Shown here: positions 1 through 6,013 of the stretch, in pieces
Layout of the letters: each line of letters begins with the position of its first letter
Numbering within the stretch: the first letter of the stretch is position 1
Source: Calditrichota bacterium
Lineage (GTDB): Bacteria; Calditrichota; Calditrichia; RBG-13-44-9
DNA length: 7,504 nucleotides
NCBI GenBank assembly: GCA_016934605.1
Contig: JAFGSO010000501.1
Coordinates: 1 to 7,504 of the forward strand
Reading direction: 5' to 3'
Position numbers and translations under genes: made by a program
The notes under the pieces: model-generated
Told to the model about the DNA's origin: nothing
Seen by the model: the letters and a program-made list of their open reading frames with translations, nothing else
Databases searched by the model: none

Positions 1-814
1 CGCAGCATGCCTTCACAAAAAACGACATGAATCCGAGCTTCAATTCATACTTTTTCTGGAATAGATCTTTATAATTATTGCGGACCTCAATAATCCTGCT
101 CATGTCCAGTTCATTGAAGGTGGTAAGCATGGCGGTCTGATTTTTCGCTTCCACCATTCTCCGTGCAACGGTTTTTCGCAGAGTGGACATGCGGGAGCGA
201 TTTTCTTTCCTTCCCGAAACGCTTCTCTGAACAGCAGGCCGGGCTCCCCTGGGCACCTCTTCTCCCTTTGGTTCCTTCTCGGATGCCTTCTCTTTTTCCC
301 CCACCGGCGCTTTTTCCGCCGCCTCCATGGCTCTCACCACATCGGACTTGGTGATCCGTCCTCCCGGTCCGGTTCCTTTAACCTCCCCGACATCCAGTCC
401 TGACTCTGACATCAACCTGGAAGCAACCGGTGATATTTTAACCTCTTTCCCCTTCTCTTCCGCTTTACCTTCCGGTACTTCTTTTTCGGGTTTCTTCTTT
501 TTTCCCTCATCTCCTTTCTTTTCTGCCGGTTCTTCCTCCGCTTTTTCTTGTTCCTTTTCTTCAGTGCCCTGCTTTTCTGCTTCGGTATCTATTTCGGCTA
601 TTTTATGACCAATGGGAACGGTATTACCCTCCTTTTCTATAATCTTCAATACACCATCCTTTTCGGCCCTGATCTCCAGGGTGGCCTTCTCCGATTCTAT
701 TTCGCAGATCACATCATCCCGCTCTACATACTCCCCATCTTCCTTCATCCATTGACCGACAGTCACTTCATTGATGGATTCTCCGATTGATGGTATCTTC
801 ACTTCGAAGCTCAT
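1..814 (-). CDS. sucB: Dihydrolipoyl succinyltransferase, E2 of 2-oxoglutarate dehydrogenase (partial, N-terminal 271 aa)
   Basis: This is the E2 core subunit of the cytoplasmic 2-oxoglutarate dehydrogenase complex. It takes the succinyl group made by E1 onto a lipoyl arm and passes it to CoA. The start is ATG at 812-814 (MSFEVKIPSIGESI), and the frame stays open to the window edge. Visible domains in order: lipoyl domain, residues 1-77, with the lipoyl-lysine K43 in ESEKATLEI; a Lys/Glu-rich linker, about 78-126; the E3/E1 peripheral-subunit-binding domain, about 127-164 (SPVASRLMSESGLDV, GTGPGGRITKSDV); a second linker, about 165-205; and the start of the catalytic acyltransferase domain from about 207 (MSTLRKTVARRM). 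The catalytic HxxxD motif lies beyond the edge. The gene follows sucA by 49 bp on the same strand, which points to the succinyl-transferring paralogue rather than the pyruvate or branched-chain E2. It is equivalent to odhB. Truncation is due only to the window boundary. Confidence 0.93.
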   Translation of the reverse strand, partial: MSFEVKIPSIGESINEVTVGQWMKEDGEYVERDDVICEIESEKATLEIRAEKDGVLKIIEKEGNTVPIGHKIAEIDTEAEKQGTEEKEQEKAEEEPAEKKGDEGKKKKPEKEVPEGKAEEKGKEVKISPVASRLMSESGLDVGEVKGTGPGGRITKSDVVRAMEAAEKAPVGEKEKASEKEPKGEEVPRGARPAVQRSVSGRKENRSRMSTLRKTVARRMVEAKNQTAMLTTFNELDMSRIIEVRNNYKDLFQKKYELKLGFMSFFVKACC

Positions 815-821
815 TTCTGGT

Positions 822-827
822 CCCCTC
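822..827 (-). promoter_or_regulatory. Shine-Dalgarno site of sucB
   Basis: The minus strand reads GAGGGG here, seven bases before the sucB ATG. It is the clearest ribosome binding site in the window and supports the chosen start. The 49-bp sucA-sucB gap shows no terminator hairpin, so sucB is probably translated from the sucA message by independent initiation at this site. Confidence 0.65.
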
Positions 828-863
828 ACTTTATGGTTATGGTAAGGCTTGATGAGAAAGCTG

Positions 864-3587
864 TCAATCACCTAACGCTTTTGTTAATATTTTTTTCTGA
901 TCTATGACATGCTGCCTGTGGAAACCGGTAGCCGGAGTGGCGCTTTCTTCCCGTGCAATGTACTCCAGTTCAACCAGATCGAACTTGCGTTTCAGGAAGC
1001 TCAGAATCCCGAAATTTTCGGGTTCTTCCTGAACCCACAGATGTTTTTCAGCATTATTGTATTTTCTGATGATTTTTTTAAGAGTCTTCACCGGCAACGG
1101 ATAGATTTGTTCCAGACGGATCAACGCGGCATTTTTTAACTCGTTCGCTTCGCGATGCTCCAGCAGATCATAATAAATTTTCCCGCTGCAGAAAATCACT
1201 TTTTTTACCTCCGAAACCTTTACTGATTCATCATCCAGAACCGGTTCAAAATGTCCCTGTACGAAATCTTCAACCGGACTGATACATCGGGGATGCCTCA
1301 GCAGGCTTTTAGAAGTAAAAACGATGAGCGGCGTCCGGAATGGAATTTTCATATGCCGGCGCAGGAGATGGAAAAAATTAGCGGGAGTGGTACAGTTAGC
1401 CAGTACCATATTATTTTTGGCGCATAATTCCAGGAATCGTTCGATTCTGGCAGAGGAATGTTCCGGACCCTGTCCCTCGTATCCGTGAGGGAGATACATA
1501 ACCAGACCGTTCATTCGTTTCCATTTTTGTTCAGCGCTGGAAATAAACTGATCGATCACAACCTGAGCGCCATTGACAAAATCTCCGAATTGAGCTTCCC
1601 AGATGGTCAGCGTTTGTGGGGTATTGCAGGAGTAGCCGTATTCGAAGCCAAGAGCTGCATATTCGGATAAAAGTGTATTATAAATATCAAAACGTGAATT
1701 TTTTGTCTGAACCTGCTGCAACGGGATATAAGGTTCTTCAGTCTCTTCATTCAACAGAACTGCATGGCGATGGGAGAAAGTACCACGGACAGTATCTTGT
1801 CCGGATATCCTTACGGATATATCCTCAGCCAGCAGTGTGCCGTAAGCCAGATATTCCCCAATCGCCCAGTCGGCCACACCTTCATCGATAAGCTTTTTTC
1901 GCTGTCCGTCATATAATTTTCGAATTTTCCGGAATATTTTTTCTTCTTTCGGGATGGTTAGAATTTTATCGCCAATCTCCAGCAGTTTTTTTCTGTCAAT
2001 TGCTGTCTTAAGCTTCTCTTCGAAATCGAATGCGTCCACCCGCTGACTTTCGTCACATTTATCCATGACTCTGTTATTCTCGGAAACTGATTTTTTCTTC
2101 TTACTTTGTTCAAGTCGTTCCTGAAGCATTTCCAGGAATTCCCGTTCCATCTCCTTTCCAAGTCCCTTATCCACACTATCGCTCTGCATGAGTTTTCGGA
2201 TGTAGATCTCCCGCGGATCCGGGTGTTCGGCAATTATTTTATAAAGTTTGGGCTGGGTAAAGCGGGGTTCATCCCCTTCGTTATGGCCATATTTCCGGTA
2301 ACCCAGAAGGTCGATGAAGACATCTGTATGGAATATCTGGCGGTATTCCATTGCCAGTTGTATGGCAAACACAACCGCCTCCACATCATCTGCATTTACA
2401 TGAAAAACCGGCGACAGGGTAACCTTTGCTACATCGGTGCAATAGGTACTGGAACGTCCTTCCAGGTAGTTCGTGGTAAATCCCAGCTGATTATTAATCA
2501 CCAGATGAATTGTTCCACCGGTGTGATAAGCCGGTAGTTGCGACATCTGAATCACTTCATAAACAACACCCTGACCCGCCATGGCGGCATCACCATGTAT
2601 CAGGATGGGAGCAACCCGGGTGTAATCATTACCATAGAGCATTTCCATCTTGGCCCGGGCGATACCCTGAACTACCGGATCTACTGCTTCAAGGTGGGAA
2701 GGATTGGGTGCCACTGTCAGCTGTATTTTTTTGCCCTTTTGCGTTTTCACCCGGCTGGTATATCCCAGGTGATACTTCACATCTCCGGCAAAAACAGATT
2801 CCGCATATTCCTCACCTTCAAATTCGCTGAATATTTCCTCATAGGATTTATTGAGAATATTTGCCAGAACATTGAGACGACCGCGATGAGGCATCCCGAT
2901 GACAAATTCTTCAATCCCCATCTCGGAACCTTTCTCAATAATGGCATCTAATCCGGGAATCAGGGTTTCCCCACCCTGCAGTGAGAAGCGTTTTTGTCCG
3001 ATATATTTGGTATGAAGAAAATTTTCGAATACCACTGCCTGATTTAACTTTTGTAATATATGGCGCTTTTCCTCGAGAGTAAACTGAGGGGTATTTCTTG
3101 AGGACTCCATCTTTGTTCGAAGCCACCAGACCCTGGCCGGTTCACGAATAAACATGAATTCCGCCCCGATGGAATGACAATAAGTCTGCGTGAGGTGTTC
3201 TACAATTTCCCGCAGTGGTGCCGGGCCGATACCAATCTCTAGTCCGGCCTGAAAAGTGATGTCCAGATCTTCCTCCTCCAGATTGAAATTCACCAGATCC
3301 AGAGTGGGTCTATATTGTCTTCTGGTCCTTACCGGGTTGGTCCGGGTAAACAGATGCCCCCTGCTGCGATATGCCTGAATCAGATTGAGGACACGCATTT
3401 CTTTTTGTATATGAACCGGCGCTTCTTCCTCACCTGTCTTATGTCCATCTTCAGAAAGGGCAAATTCGAAACCCTCAAAAAAAGTTCGCCAGCTGCTTTC
3501 CACTGAATCAGGATCTTTCAGATATTCCTGGTAAAGCGAATCGATAAACCGGGGATGTGCATGATGTATGTGAGTTTGTTTTTTCAT
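864..3587 (-). CDS. sucA: 2-oxoglutarate dehydrogenase E1 component, thiamine-diphosphate dependent
   Basis: This subunit decarboxylates 2-oxoglutarate on thiamine diphosphate and succinylates the lipoyl group of E2, the committed step to succinyl-CoA in the TCA cycle. The 907-aa protein is complete and close to the family's usual length (E. coli about 930). In order it has: the short N-terminal E2-contact segment (FIDSLYQEYLKDPDSVESSW, 14-33); the helical region with AYRSRGHLF (72-80); the cofactor-binding dehydrogenase domain (about 185-500) with GMPHRGRLNVL (H234), KYHLGYTS (H273), HGDAAMAGQG (331-340) and NNQLGF (365-370), which together form the GD...NN thiamine motif; the transketolase-type pyrimidine domain (about 575-770) with GQDTVRGTFSHRHAV and HGYEGQGPEHSSARIER (701-717; H710 matches the family's active-site histidine); and the C-terminal domain ending at 907. 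No frameshift or missing key residue is seen. The start is ATG at 3585-3587 with no clear Shine-Dalgarno site. It forms an operon with downstream sucB; E3 (lpd) is elsewhere. Confidence 0.97.
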   Translation of the reverse strand: MKKQTHIHHAHPRFIDSLYQEYLKDPDSVESSWRTFFEGFEFALSEDGHKTGEEEAPVHIQKEMRVLNLIQAYRSRGHLFTRTNPVRTRRQYRPTLDLVNFNLEEEDLDITFQAGLEIGIGPAPLREIVEHLTQTYCHSIGAEFMFIREPARVWWLRTKMESSRNTPQFTLEEKRHILQKLNQAVVFENFLHTKYIGQKRFSLQGGETLIPGLDAIIEKGSEMGIEEFVIGMPHRGRLNVLANILNKSYEEIFSEFEGEEYAESVFAGDVKYHLGYTSRVKTQKGKKIQLTVAPNPSHLEAVDPVVQGIARAKMEMLYGNDYTRVAPILIHGDAAMAGQGVVYEVIQMSQLPAYHTGGTIHLVINNQLGFTTNYLEGRSSTYCTDVAKVTLSPVFHVNADDVEAVVFAIQLAMEYRQIFHTDVFIDLLGYRKYGHNEGDEPRFTQPKLYKIIAEHPDPREIYIRKLMQSDSVDKGLGKEMEREFLEMLQERLEQSKKKKSVSENNRVMDKCDESQRVDAFDFEEKLKTAIDRKKLLEIGDKILTIPKEEKIFRKIRKLYDGQRKKLIDEGVADWAIGEYLAYGTLLAEDISVRISGQDTVRGTFSHRHAVLLNEETEEPYIPLQQVQTKNSRFDIYNTLLSEYAALGFEYGYSCNTPQTLTIWEAQFGDFVNGAQVVIDQFISSAEQKWKRMNGLVMYLPHGYEGQGPEHSSARIERFLELCAKNNMVLANCTTPANFFHLLRRHMKIPFRTPLIVFTSKSLLRHPRCISPVEDFVQGHFEPVLDDESVKVSEVKKVIFCSGKIYYDLLEHREANELKNAALIRLEQIYPLPVKTLKKIIRKYNNAEKHLWVQEEPENFGILSFLKRKFDLVELEYIAREESATPATGFHRQHVIDQKKILTKALGD

Positions 3588-3626
3588 TTTAGTATTTTAT
3601 TTAAATATTTATCTGAATTCCAGCTG

Positions 3627-3658
3627 ATAAATTACATGATAACCCGAATAAAATCAAA
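3627..3658 (-). promoter_or_regulatory. Candidate promoter of the sucA-sucB operon (Bacteroidota type)
   Basis: On the minus strand TTTG (3658-3655) is followed after 20 bases by TAATTTAT (3634-3627). This resembles the Bacteroidota primary-sigma pattern TTTG, 19-21 nt, TAnnTTTG, though the -7 box is imperfect. Read as a sigma-70 site it is TTGATT, 17 nt, TAATTT. The predicted start near 3620 would give a leader of about 33 bases. The surrounding DNA is AT-rich, so chance matches are possible; the case is helped by the same layout upstream of the peptidase gene. Confidence 0.4.
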
Positions 3659-3720
3659 TGGTAATAGAATTCACAAAATTTTCTTAAAACTGCTCATGAA
3701 TTTTTTACAGCCAGATTTAA

Positions 3721-3741
3721 TAATATTTTTCATTAATATTA
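3721..3741. repeat. Perfect 7-bp inverted repeat in the sucA upstream region
   Basis: TAATATT (3721-3727) and AATATTA (3735-3741) are exact reverse complements separated by 7 bases. It sits about 60 bp upstream of the candidate sucA promoter and downstream of the peptidase terminator. It could be an operator half-site pair, but AT-rich DNA easily produces such a palindrome, so no function is claimed. Confidence 0.3.
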
Positions 3742-3774
3742 CCAGACATTTAGCACCGGACGGAGAAAAGGTAT

Positions 3775-3812
3775 AAAAAACCCTCCTTCAGATCTGGCTG
3801 AAAAGGAGGGTT
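3775..3812 (-). terminator. Rho-independent terminator of the M2/M3-like peptidase gene
   Basis: AACCCTCCTT (3779-3788) and AAGGAGGGTT (3803-3812) form a GC-rich stem. The intervening TTCAG/CTGAA can extend it, with a small AA bulge. On the minus strand the stem is followed directly by a run of T (3780-3775), and it begins 18 bases after the peptidase stop codon. On the plus strand there is no T-run after the stem, so it should act only for leftward transcription. It insulates sucA from the upstream peptidase unit. Confidence 0.88.
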
Positions 3813-3830
3813 ATCAATCAGAAGTGCATC

Positions 3831-5531
3831 CTAATTCACAAATTGTCTGGCATAATATCTGGCTGTCAGTTTTTCTCCAGTTGCCCGTTCGATCATTTCA
3901 TTCCAAGAAAAGCGGTTTCCCGGTTTGAACACCGTCTCAATCAGGAACTGGCCAATCTGTTGATTTTCGGAGATGCTCAGATTTTCGGGATTTTCTGTCT
4001 GCAGCACCTCCCGGCTTATGGAATAATAAAATTGTGATGCCAGGATATTTCCTAAAAGATAGTTATGATAATAGGCCGGATAGAGTGCAACATGTATTTT
4101 GGCCGCCCAGTCAGGCTTATCACGGCCAGTCGGTCTTTTGATCATTTGATACTTTTCAACCAGATCCCACCATAAATTATTCAGATCCTGATCGGGATTA
4201 GCGTACATGCTTTTTTCGAACCGGTACATCACCTGGGCCCAGCGGCTGAATACCAGAGTTTCCAGGCGCAGGGATTTGTGACAGTCTTCTGCGATTTGTT
4301 TAATCTGATCTTCAGGAACTCCCACCACGTCCCGTAACCAGGAAGGATCGGATGCAAATCCTCCGAACATCATGGCTATAGCTTCCGTGGTGAAGGCATG
4401 AGCGGGTCCACGCAGCGTCCATGGCATAGAACGGTCGTTAAATTTATCATACACCGCGTGTCCGAATTCATGCAGCATGGTATTCATCCAGTTATAAGTC
4501 GGTTTCACATTACAAACCACCCGAACATCACCTTCCCTGTCAATGTCGGTACAATAAGCGTGCTGATACTTCCCTTCCCTCTCAAAAAGATCACTGGAGG
4601 CAATCAGGTCATCAATCGGCAAACCAATACCTTCATAATAGGATCTGGTTAAATCCACAATGTCCCTGTCTCTGTAAAACTTATCCAGATCGACATTATA
4701 GATTCGGGGAGCCTCCTGGAAGAAACGGTTCTGATAGTGCCAAGGCATCATTTCATCAATAGAAATCCTGTACTGTTCCGATAGAGTGCCATCAATGTCC
4801 TTTTTAACATCCATAAAGGCATCGCGTGTGAGAGAATCCAGTTCATCAAAGAGCTTTTCAATTTCCACCGGATCCTGTTCAGCAAGTCTGAGCTGCATGC
4901 TGTGATAATTTTCAAATCCCAGCTCACGGGCTGCTTCATTCCGGAGTGAAACCAGCTGCAGAACATCATCTGCCACGAGTTGTCCCACCTGTTTGCTCGC
5001 TTTCCATGCTTTTTCCAGAATGCGGCTGTCCTTGCTGGTTCGTAAAATCTCCTCAATTTCGTTATCACTGTATTTTTGTCCATCGATCACCGCACGAAAA
5101 GTGGAATACTTCTGCTCGATGGCAGTCTGCATTCTTATCATCTGCTCTAATTTTTGCCTATCTATCTGATTACCAAGATATTGATTGTAGATCAGATCCA
5201 GTTGGCGTTTTGCAATTAGATCCTGAATCGCATCCGATTCCTTTATATTCTTCAGTATACTGAAATCTTCCTTGCTTGCAAAAATATTGCTCAGTTCAAT
5301 CTGCAATTCCTCCATTTTACGGTACAGTGAATCTTCACCAGAGGTTGTAGCCTGGAAATATGCCAGGTTGGCTTCTTTTGAAAGTGGAATCACCTTCTGT
5401 TCAAATTTTACCAGAAATTCATCAAATTCTTTTTGCATCTTACTCGACTCCGAATTACAGGTAATGAGCAATAACATATACATTATCAGAAAAAATAATG
5501 TGAATGCTGAAGAAAAGAAATATTTTCTCAT
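3831..5531 (-). CDS. Probable lipoprotein zinc metallopeptidase, M2/M3-like (HExxH...E gluzincin)
   Basis: This 566-aa protein is probably an exported, lipid-anchored zinc peptidase that cleaves small peptides, by analogy with peptidyl-dipeptidases and oligopeptidases. Residues 1-24 are a signal peptide: MRKYFF, then a long hydrophobic stretch, ending in LITC, which gives a lipobox with C25 as the lipidated residue (Thr at -1 is less usual). Residues 28-330 are mostly helical and acidic, as in M2 and M3 enzymes. The zinc site is HEFGH (354-358, catalytic E355), and the third ligand is probably E383 in TTEAIAMMFG, 25 residues after H358. A Tyr/His-rich segment, HVALYPAYYHNYLLG (480-494), matches the place where M2 and M3 enzymes carry transition-state-stabilising Tyr and His residues. 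Family assignment between M2 (ACE-like) and M3 is uncertain; the fold class is not. The gene is monocistronic: own candidate promoter, own terminator. An AAAGGGG site 9 bases upstream supports the ATG at 5529-5531. Confidence 0.85.
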   Translation of the reverse strand: MRKYFFSSAFTLFFLIMYMLLLITCNSESSKMQKEFDEFLVKFEQKVIPLSKEANLAYFQATTSGEDSLYRKMEELQIELSNIFASKEDFSILKNIKESDAIQDLIAKRQLDLIYNQYLGNQIDRQKLEQMIRMQTAIEQKYSTFRAVIDGQKYSDNEIEEILRTSKDSRILEKAWKASKQVGQLVADDVLQLVSLRNEAARELGFENYHSMQLRLAEQDPVEIEKLFDELDSLTRDAFMDVKKDIDGTLSEQYRISIDEMMPWHYQNRFFQEAPRIYNVDLDKFYRDRDIVDLTRSYYEGIGLPIDDLIASSDLFEREGKYQHAYCTDIDREGDVRVVCNVKPTYNWMNTMLHEFGHAVYDKFNDRSMPWTLRGPAHAFTTEAIAMMFGGFASDPSWLRDVVGVPEDQIKQIAEDCHKSLRLETLVFSRWAQVMYRFEKSMYANPDQDLNNLWWDLVEKYQMIKRPTGRDKPDWAAKIHVALYPAYYHNYLLGNILASQFYYSISREVLQTENPENLSISENQQIGQFLIETVFKPGNRFSWNEMIERATGEKLTARYYARQFVN

Positions 5532-5540
5532 AGAACTTTA

Positions 5541-5547
5541 CCCCTTT
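5541..5547 (-). promoter_or_regulatory. Shine-Dalgarno-like site of the peptidase gene
   Basis: The minus strand reads AAAGGGG, 9 bases before the ATG. The start that it marks also places a complete signal peptide at the N-terminus, so the two lines of evidence agree. Confidence 0.5.
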
Positions 5548-5583
5548 ACATAAATGATATCTGAAAACTAATCGTTGTTATAT

Positions 5584-5615
5584 AAAAATTAAAGTTTTTT
5601 TAATTTCGATACAAA
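5584..5615 (-). promoter_or_regulatory. Candidate promoter of the peptidase gene (Bacteroidota type)
   Basis: On the minus strand TTTG (5615-5612) is followed after exactly 20 bases by TAATTTTT (5591-5584). This is the same arrangement as upstream of sucA (TTTG, 20 nt, TAATTTAT). The predicted start near 5578 gives a leader of about 46 bases. The -7 box departs from the TAnnTTTG consensus at its last base, and the region is AT-rich. Confidence 0.4.
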
Positions 5616-5678
5616 CAAACTAAATTATTTTTTAGACTTGTAACGTTCCGTAAAAGATTATGGAAAGAGGTTTTGCAA

Positions 5679-5707
5679 TTGTTCAGATCCTCTTTGACCA
5701 TTATAAT
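5679..5707 (+). promoter_or_regulatory. Possible sigma-70-like promoter in the divergent region
   Basis: TTGTTC (5679-5684), a 17-base spacer and a perfect TATAAT (5702-5707) lie on the plus strand. It would start transcription near 5714, some 300 bases before rpiA, giving either a long rpiA leader or a separate small transcript. AT-rich intergenic DNA makes chance matches likely. Confidence 0.25.
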
Positions 5708-5736
5708 TAAACCGCTTTGTTTACAATTGGAGAAGA

Positions 5737-5750
5737 CAGGGAGTTCCCTG
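5737..5750. repeat. Perfect 14-bp palindrome
   Basis: CAGGGAGTTCCCTG consists of CAGGGA and TCCCTG arms around GT. As DNA it could be an operator for a dimeric regulator; as RNA it could form a 5-bp hairpin with an AGTT loop. No T-run follows on either strand, so it is not a terminator. It is more GC-rich than its surroundings. Confidence 0.4.
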
Positions 5751-5860
5751 CAAAATACAGCTTTGACAAATGTTTGAAATTTTGTGGACAAATGGCCGTA
5801 AAAAAAGATTCAGTGGAAATGAAATATTTAAAATCACAAATCCTTTTAAACTCATTTATT

Positions 5861-5900
5861 TTTATATCTTTGTGCCTTCGTATCTTGGTGGTTATGAATT
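5861..5900 (+). repeat. Element of three 8-nt units, resembling a dispersed intergenic repeat
   Basis: Three adjacent octamers share a CTTnGT core: CTTTGTGC (5868-5875), CTTCGTAT (5876-5883) and CTTGGTGG (5884-5891), followed by TTATGAATT. From memory this closely resembles a sequence seen many times between genes in Bacteroidota and other environmental genomes (CTTTGTGCCTTCGTGTCTT and onward to a GTGGTT end), often with an inverted partner. No inverted partner is found in this window. Family membership is recollection and was not searched. Confidence 0.5.
5865..5872 (+). promoter_or_regulatory. TAnnTTTG box, possible -7 element for rpiA
   Basis: TATCTTTG matches the Bacteroidota -7 consensus TAnnTTTG exactly and overlaps the start of the repeat-like element. 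No TTTG box lies about 20 bases upstream, only a T-rich stretch. If active it would give rpiA a leader of roughly 135 bases. Since the match is partly inside a repeat, it may be incidental. Confidence 0.25.
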
Positions 5901-6013
5901 TTCCAGGATAGATTTTCCGCCAGCACTCGAGAGTTTTACCCGAAAGGGCGTATCGAAATCCGAATGCAAATATTAGTTATTAATTTAAATCATGACCAAA
6001 TACGGGATCAGCC

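Larger units (their letters stand above)
5532..6013. other. 482-bp divergent intergenic region between the peptidase gene and rpiA
   Basis: No convincing gene is present on either strand. The open frames (5600-5791 minus, 5717-5911 plus, 5770-5976 plus) encode short sequences of low plausibility with no recognisable domain, and the two plus-strand frames run through the 8-nt-unit element near 5868-5891. The region contains the peptidase promoter, a possible sigma-70-like site at 5679-5707, a 14-bp palindrome at 5737-5750, a repeat-like element, and the rpiA leader. It is long for a simple divergent promoter region, so a small RNA or a decayed gene cannot be excluded. Confidence 0.6.

Noticed and set aside
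327..608. Plus-strand open frame rich in Ser, Phe and Pro opposite sucB
   Set aside because: It is the antisense of the Lys/Glu-rich E2 linker and has no independent support. The minus frame has clear lipoyl and subunit-binding domains.
2106..2951. Two long plus-strand frames (143 and 137 aa) opposite sucA
   Set aside because: They lie wholly inside the well-conserved E1 gene on the other strand, and their translations show no recognisable domain.
5600..5791. 63-aa minus-strand frame upstream of the peptidase gene
   Set aside because: It overlaps the candidate peptidase promoter, has no ribosome binding site and resembles no known protein.
5717..5976. Two plus-strand frames in the intergenic region
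   Set aside because: They overlap each other in different frames, pass through the 8-nt-unit element, and show no domain or ribosome site. The segment SLCLRILVVMN is just the translated repeat-like element.
5991..6013. Alternative ATG at 5992 for rpiA
   Set aside because: It is out of frame with rpiA, and an in-frame stop at 5993-5995 fixes the start at or after 5996.
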